From contig CM068585.1 in the NCBI GenBank assembly GCA_035048485.1, forward strand, positions 13,125,501-13,189,500: a DNA stretch of 64,000 nt. The letters are read 5' to 3'. The notes beneath the pieces are model-generated. The model was not told where the DNA came from. It ran no database searches and saw only the letters and a program-made list of their open reading frames with translations. The translations under genes were made by a program, and so were the position numbers. This document shows, in pieces, positions 60,501-64,000 of this stretch. Source of the DNA: Pteria penguin (Eukaryota > Mollusca > Bivalvia > Pterioida > Pteriidae). Positions within the stretch are counted from its first letter, which is position 1; every line of letters begins with the position of its first letter.

Positions 60501-63500
60501 AAAAGGGTAAGCTTAAGGAGTCTTCAGAAACAGAAGAGGAAGAGGATGTGCCAAAGAAAAAGAAAAGGAAAAAGGATCAACTCCTAGATGCCAAGCTTTC
60601 CAATTCGGATAGTGATTTTGATCTGCCAAAGAGAAAGAAAAGAAGGAGGTAACAAGTTAGAATTTCTCATTGCTTAACCAAACTTCCTGGATACATCAGA
60701 TACTCCCATAATAGTCCCCTTCTTTATTGAAATCATTATTGTCCCCCACTTTTCATGGAAGCGAGGAGACATTAAATCTCTTTCATCTGTTGTACCATCC
60801 ATCTGTCACAAGAACTTTAACCTTGGTCATAACTTTTTAACCGTAAGACGTAGGGCCTTCATATTTGGCATGTGTGTCCCTAATTGCAATACCTTTCCAT
60901 TGGTACAAGAATTTTTTATCATGTGACCTTGACTATTACCTTTAGCCTACTTCATTGTAACTTTTTACTGTAAGGAGTAGGGCCTTCAAATTTAACATGT
61001 GTGTCTGTAGACATGCACAACCAGGACAGTATGTCACAGATGCTGTACCCTTACTGATAGAACCCCAAAAGCGGGGACGACAACTCTCTGAATTTGCTTG
61101 TTTTGAAATTAGTACAGAAACAAAATATACAATGAAAATTATTGTTTAATGTTTTATGATGATGAACGTATTTCCTTATTTCTCACCATAAAAGGGTAGC
61201 GGCATCGGATTCGGACAAGACAGAGGAAAGTGATAGTGATAGCAGTCAAGAATTTGTCAAATTGGGAAAACGCAAAACTAAGAAGAAAGGAAAGAATGAC
61301 AAGAAGCCTGCTGGTACAGGCCGAGCCAGAAAGAGACGTAGAATTAAGCAAGTTAGTGGATCGTCAGACGAGAATGCAGTTAGCAGTTCTTCAGAGGATG
61401 ATATGCCGAAAGCTAAGAAGGTAAAGACTGTCAAAGGTTGCAACAGTCAAGATTTTAATAATGTGGTCAAGTCATTACAGAATAGGAAGAACTCCACATC
61501 TTCAAGATGCAATTAATTCGCATTGTTATAACTCCTCTTCCTTTATTCTAATTACCTCAAACTGGCATGAAATCTAAAATGTACCAGGAATTTTTCCCTC
61601 TACATTTATTTGGCTAGTGTTGGATAGAGTTTGTTTTGGTTATAATTTCATGGTATGGTGGCATTGGCATCATGTATGTTTATATGAAAAGTCCATACTG
61701 CTCACTTGACATTGTCAGACCGCAAAGTTTAAGCAACATAACTGGAAATTGTAATTTTCCAACACATTTTTGTTTTAAGTTAAAGGGTTCTCCTTAATTT
61801 CCAAAGTAGCAAGTGGATGTAAAGAAGTAGATGCAAAGCCTGCTAAGGGTGTCTGAGGGCATAACCCAACTGGAAAAATTTTGGAGTTTAATAGCTTGAA
61901 GCATAATTTTATAGATAATACATTCTCATATAATGGAGGGTGAGTGACACAGACGGTTAACAGGTTAACACTATTGATTTAATTACTCAGTATACTTGTG
62001 CAAGTAGTAATTGTGCAGTACTTGCTTTAGCTATACTAGTTTTCTCAGTCAGATGATTCAGATCTCTTGTCGTAAAATAATATTGTTAATGCATTAAGTT
62101 TTTGATTATGTTGTCTCTTGGATAAGTATGCTTGTATGATCCAAGCTTTAACTTCAGTCCTCTCCCCGTTTCCTTTGAAAGACCATAAAGAGTGGATGAA
62201 AAATAGGGAAAAGAGGAGAGCTGAAGTAGAACTTGCTTATAGGATGTTATCCTAAAGAATCTGTACTCTCCCTTTGCTACATAGTATCCACAATATTATA
62301 TATATATATATACACACGTGTATATATATATATATATATATTATATTCTACTTACTATGGCTGCATTATTCACTTGAAAGTATGACAAAATTCTGCTTTA
62401 GATGCATGAATTTAGTAGCCTTCTATTATCTAGTAAAGCTCCGTCTGTGAAATGCTTTCTCTAAACATGCCATTAGCATAATTGTTTCTTCAAGTGTCAA
62501 CTTTGAAATTCATGTAAGCTCAATTCAGAATCAAAACATGTTATGGTAAATTTAACTCGCTGCAACTTAAAATAGGTTGAAGTCGCATGCAGATTTATTT
62601 GGCCTTGGCTTTTTGGTAAAACACCCAGTTATTTTATTCATGTTTCTTTCTTTACATACTGGTTACCATACTGGTGTAATCACATGGATGTAACACAAAT
62701 CAAAATGAAAGTAGGATTTCCCCAACACAAAAGTAGGATTGGGAGTAGAATAAAGAGTAATGCGTGCTTTTGGTCTTAAGTTGAGCATGCTACCAGTTAT
62801 GTCAGTTCAATTGCTGGAGTAAAGTGCAGCATCACTTGATGGTTTGTTAAGTGCAGCATCACTTGATGGTTTGTAAAGTGCAGCATCACTTGATGGTTTG
62901 TCGAGTCAGTGTATTTCAGTGGAAGAGATGCTTGGCTCATGACCAAGAGTTCCCTTAGGCATGATGCATGATGATGTCCTGTCATTCTAATGAAGGGGTG
63001 AAAAGTGAGGTCCCATGTCAAGGTAGACGTGGCAAGTAAAAGATTTGGCACTGCTTTAGGTGGGACCGTTGTAAAGGCATAAATTTCTGTGTAATCCATC
63101 AAGCAGATTCTGTCACCATATACTGTTACATGAAATAATTGTGGGGTGACATTAAACAAAAATCATTCAATCAACATTGTGTTTGTCATGTAGTTACATT
63201 ACCAATGTATTTACATGTACCAGGGTATATTGATGAACTACACTGAGGAAGGTTGATATTCCAATACCATACTTTTTGTACAAGGTCTTAATTCTAGAAC
63301 ATCATGGTTTTGATGTCATATCAAAATGTTCTAGAATAAGGTGGGGAAACTTTCAGCATACAAGCTGATTTATTGACAAAGTAGTGGTGATATACATCAA
63401 GATAATCAACTTCAGTGTAACTAAATGTTTAAAGGAATAAACTACCGGTGTGTCGTACCATGAGTGGAATTATAAGGAGCACTTATTTCTTGATTACAGA

Positions 63501-64000
63501 AATCATATTAGTTTATGTTTCACAATACATGTATTAGTCCATAGTTACAATATAGTCAAATGCACTGATTGTCATTTGTATAAGTATTTAGGTTGAATAA
63601 TTACACAATCTCAACCTATTTGAAAAAGTAGATATTTTAATATGCCAGACTTTATGGTGTTGTTAGTATATTTATTGAATTGTGGTTGTAGGATAATTCT
63701 GATGAGTCTGAGGAAGGGGATTCTCCCAAGAAAGGAAGAAAGAAGATTAGGAAAATAAAGGGGGCCAAGAAACTGGAAGATACAACAAAACAAGCTCAGA
63801 AAGCAGAAGAGGAAAGAAGAAAAAGGGTGGCAGAAAAACAGAAAAAGGTAAAAATTTGTTAAAAGCAATGTATATAGTTGTCTTAATTTTTTGGTCCATA
63901 ATCATTAATAATTTTGTATATATTATATTTCAGTATAACAATATAGTGCAGGAAGTTGATGAATCTTCCCCAACTAAATGTCCCATCACTAAGCAGTTAG
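42579..64000 (+). CDS. ATRX: ATRX orthologue, N-terminal half (gene continues past the window)
   Basis: ATRX is a nuclear SNF2 chromatin remodeller; with DAXX it deposits histone H3.3 at heterochromatin. Exons: 42579-42592, 42813-42913, 44577-44672, 46859-46977, 48519-48702, 49361-51550, 52631-52909, 56615-56736, 57416-57509, 60450-60648, 61195-61420, 63692-63847, 63934-64000+. All junctions are GT-AG and phases stay consistent, giving ~1282 residues so far. Residues 1-70 are short and acidic; the ADD domain spans about 78-190; a long disordered, acidic and Lys-rich region follows. Near the end GRKKIRKIKGAKKL, EEERRKRVAEKQKK and SPTKCPITKQL match the segment just before the ATRX helicase. The helicase itself lies outside. 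Start ATG 42579 (MSSRRKPR) sits directly after an acceptor, so the 5' UTR is in an upstream exon. Confidence 0.93.
43200..44370. repeat. 83-bp minisatellite in ATRX intron 2
   Basis: About 11 units with period 83 (for example 43228 and 43311). Each unit holds two abutting acceptor/donor-like junctions, 'cctacag|gtaacag' and 'cttacag|gtaactgg'. It is interrupted by the MITE at 43640. Confidence 0.92.
43640..43879. mobile_element. TA-flanked MITE inside the 83-bp minisatellite
   Basis: 240 bp, ends CAGTACAGTCCGG / CCGGACTGTACTG, TA on both sides (43638-43639 and 43880-43881). Excising it with one TA restores the repeat unit text 'tcatctatatcc'. Inside, 'tgcccact'/'agtgggca' inversions form further hairpins. 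Tc1/mariner-type non-autonomous element. Confidence 0.85.
44673..46858. other. ATRX intron 3
   Basis: 2.2 kb without a clear repeat. Opposed 80-90-codon frames at 45733-46005 overlap each other on both strands and lack motifs; neither is supported. Confidence 0.5.
47326..48075. mobile_element. TA-flanked non-autonomous mariner/pogo-like element in the ADD intron
   Basis: 750 bp. Left end CAGTAATTATCTGTGTATTA with GTGCACCCGTGTATAATG inside; right end TGTGCATTATACATGGGG then AAATACGG. TA lies at 47324-47325 and 48076-48077. Termini of the 'CCGTATTT...TATAATGCGCACC' type are common in this superfamily. No transposase frame. Confidence 0.75.
48905..49200 (+). mobile_element. tRNA-derived SINE in ATRX intron 5
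   Basis: It has tRNA-like 'ggcatagctcactcagtagcg' near 48912 and a degenerate B box, then 'gatgggtctgttgcatag', 'gttgtcacccatagaagtgaaataatcttgatgtgg' and an 'acaaacaaac' tail. Same family as 34585, 57060 and 62890. Confidence 0.75.
50329..50574 (+). other. ATRX: Cluster of four SUMO-interaction-like motifs in ATRX
   Basis: Within the large exon, VIEIESSS (495-502), VIEINKES (518-525), VMEIDEDT (534-541) and IEVVDSDN (567-574) each pair a short hydrophobic V/I core with following acidic or Ser residues, the usual SIM pattern. Function is inferred. Confidence 0.5.
50488..50850 (+). other. ATRX: Duplicated LDTTANxEAEEELLKEA motif in ATRX
   Basis: The 17-residue motif occurs at 548-564 (with Arg) and 652-668 (with Lys), 104 residues apart, each followed by an acidic DSD/DES stretch. 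In layout it resembles the short helical DAXX-binding motif of vertebrate ATRX. Assignment is an inference. Confidence 0.4.
51840..51985 (+). mobile_element. Truncated SINE, 3' end only
   Basis: 'ggtcaccaccatatggatgaaataatcctgg...aacaataacaaacaaatc' matches the SINE 3' region. Confidence 0.5.
53560..54400 (+). mobile_element. Element with ~170-bp tandem core and short inverted ends
   Basis: Ends TAGTCTCCTACCGGCA / TGCCGGTAGGGGACTTA enclose about 3.5 units of 'ctggacttttttctaaacgcttgtagatattcatcc...gagttacagatcaagttcgag' and then a (GT)n run (54288-54338). Same architecture as 12061-13102 but unrelated sequence. Confidence 0.7.
54401..55333. other. ATRX intron sequence without genes
   Basis: No exon or RNA gene seen. 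It contains a (CA)n run at 55121-55155. Confidence 0.45.
55334..55547. mobile_element. Probable TA-flanked MITE
   Basis: 214 bp, ends CAGTTACGTCCGGAAAA / TTACGGAGCAAACTG, TA at 55332-55333 and 55548-55549. The inverted ends are imperfect. Confidence 0.5.
55599..56542. mobile_element. Non-autonomous pogo/Tigger-like element
   Basis: 944 bp. Ends CAGTCAAACTTCGATATCTC and ...CGAGATAACAAAGTTTGACTG, flanked by TA. CAGTCAAAC...TCGA ends are typical of pogo/Tigger elements in animals. Internal 'tcgaacactgatatctcgaa' repeats follow the left end. No transposase frame survives. Confidence 0.8.
57060..57250 (+). mobile_element. Truncated SINE
   Basis: 'gggtgggtctcttgcatagg' and 'tgtaacaccataaaagtgaagtaatcttgatg' match the SINE body; the tRNA-like head is missing or degraded. 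Confidence 0.55.
57689..57766 (+). CDS. Possible ATRX cassette exon (26 codons)
   Basis: After 'tagtctccag', a 78-nt open stretch in phase 1 reads DEEDSSTESGDVYPQGAD and continues to a donor 'acag|gtaatat'. It is a multiple of three and phase 1-1, so it could be included or skipped between 57509 and 60450 without breaking the frame. It also resembles the first unit of the downstream minisatellite, so it may be a decayed exon copy instead. Confidence 0.3.
58120..60330. repeat. ~88-bp minisatellite in ATRX intron, about 14 good units plus degenerate ones
   Basis: The regular part (58120-59330) repeats 'cctacataggcatggagata', 'acagtgcagtctcctgtaac', 'atagcctcaaggggcagagg', 'ataacagtacagacttgtgt'. 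From 59340 to 60330 more diverged units with 'acagtacagactc(t/c)(g)ggtaac' continue. Part of the unit matches the 3' end of the ATRX exon at 57416-57509. Confidence 0.9.
60715..61085 (+). repeat. Interspersed repeat in ATRX intron
   Basis: 'cataactttttaaccgtaagacgtagggccttcatatttggcatgtgtgt' is repeated in diverged form ~120 bp later, inside boundaries GTCCCCCACTTTTC / AAGCGGGGAC. Style matches other interspersed repeats here; class not recognised. Confidence 0.55.
61421..62800. other. ATRX intron 11, left part
   Basis: No exon recognised. It includes an (AT)n run at 62297-62342. The open frame continuing past 61420 to 61516 is intron read-through. Confidence 0.5.
62820..62905. repeat. 31-bp tandem repeat, three units
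   Basis: 'aaagtgcagcatcacttgat' plus 'ggtttgt' occurs three times with near-exact spacing. Confidence 0.9.
62906..63175 (+). mobile_element. SINE copy in ATRX intron 11
   Basis: The body 'ttggcactgctttaggtgggaccgttgtaaagg', 'gattctgtcaccatatactg', 'catgaaataattgtggggtgacattaaac' matches the SINE at 34585. Confidence 0.7.

Overview
The window looks like nuclear DNA from an invertebrate animal. It is AT-rich and has GT-AG introns, a long SNF2-family gene of animal type, LINE retrotransposons, tRNA-derived SINEs, many TA-flanked MITEs and abundant minisatellites. The repeat types (elements built round ~150-bp tandem units, 'caaggtcaaggtca' repeats, SINEs ending in a 'gaaataat...aaac' block) fit a mollusc, most likely a bivalve. 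That is an inference from repeat style, not a proven taxonomic call. No tRNA, rRNA or CRISPR locus was seen.

Left part (1-8.4 kb). A minus-strand LINE (copy A), cut off by the window edge in its reverse transcriptase, sits against the 3' part of an older plus-strand LINE. This looks like a nested insertion. After it come the last two exons of an unidentified plus-strand membrane-protein gene.

Middle-left (8.4-22 kb). This holds a 450-bp palindromic MITE, an element made of ~147-bp tandem units, and an intronless alpha-1,2-fucosyltransferase-like gene on the minus strand. A full-length LINE (copy B, 15507-20340, minus strand) follows, almost identical to copy A. Its ORF1 and ORF2 lie in one frame, separated by a single amber codon. 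Copy B is inserted into an interspersed host repeat, leaving a probable CACTAA target duplication.

Middle (22-28 kb). A previously unrecognised 16-exon gene could be reconstructed splice by splice. It encodes 401 residues: signal peptide, short ectodomain, one transmembrane helix, and a coiled-coil tail. The tail is built from a three-exon cassette (28 + 11 + 17-19 residues) repeated three times, with every boundary in phase 1, and it ends in a PP1-docking-like KVQF motif. This is the most interesting locus here.

28-40 kb is accessory DNA: minisatellites, a SINE, hAT-like MITEs with 5-bp target duplications, foldback elements and one decayed coding fragment.

Right part (40.8-64 kb). The 5' half of an ATRX orthologue (plus strand) holds a candidate promoter, the ADD histone-reader domain, a very acidic/lysine-rich disordered region with clustered SUMO-interaction-like motifs, and the conserved stretch just before the SNF2 helicase. 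The helicase lies beyond the window. Its introns are packed with TA-flanked MITEs, SINEs and two large minisatellites. One minisatellite carries abutting AG|GT splice-like junctions in every unit, and the other appears to be amplified from an ATRX exon end.
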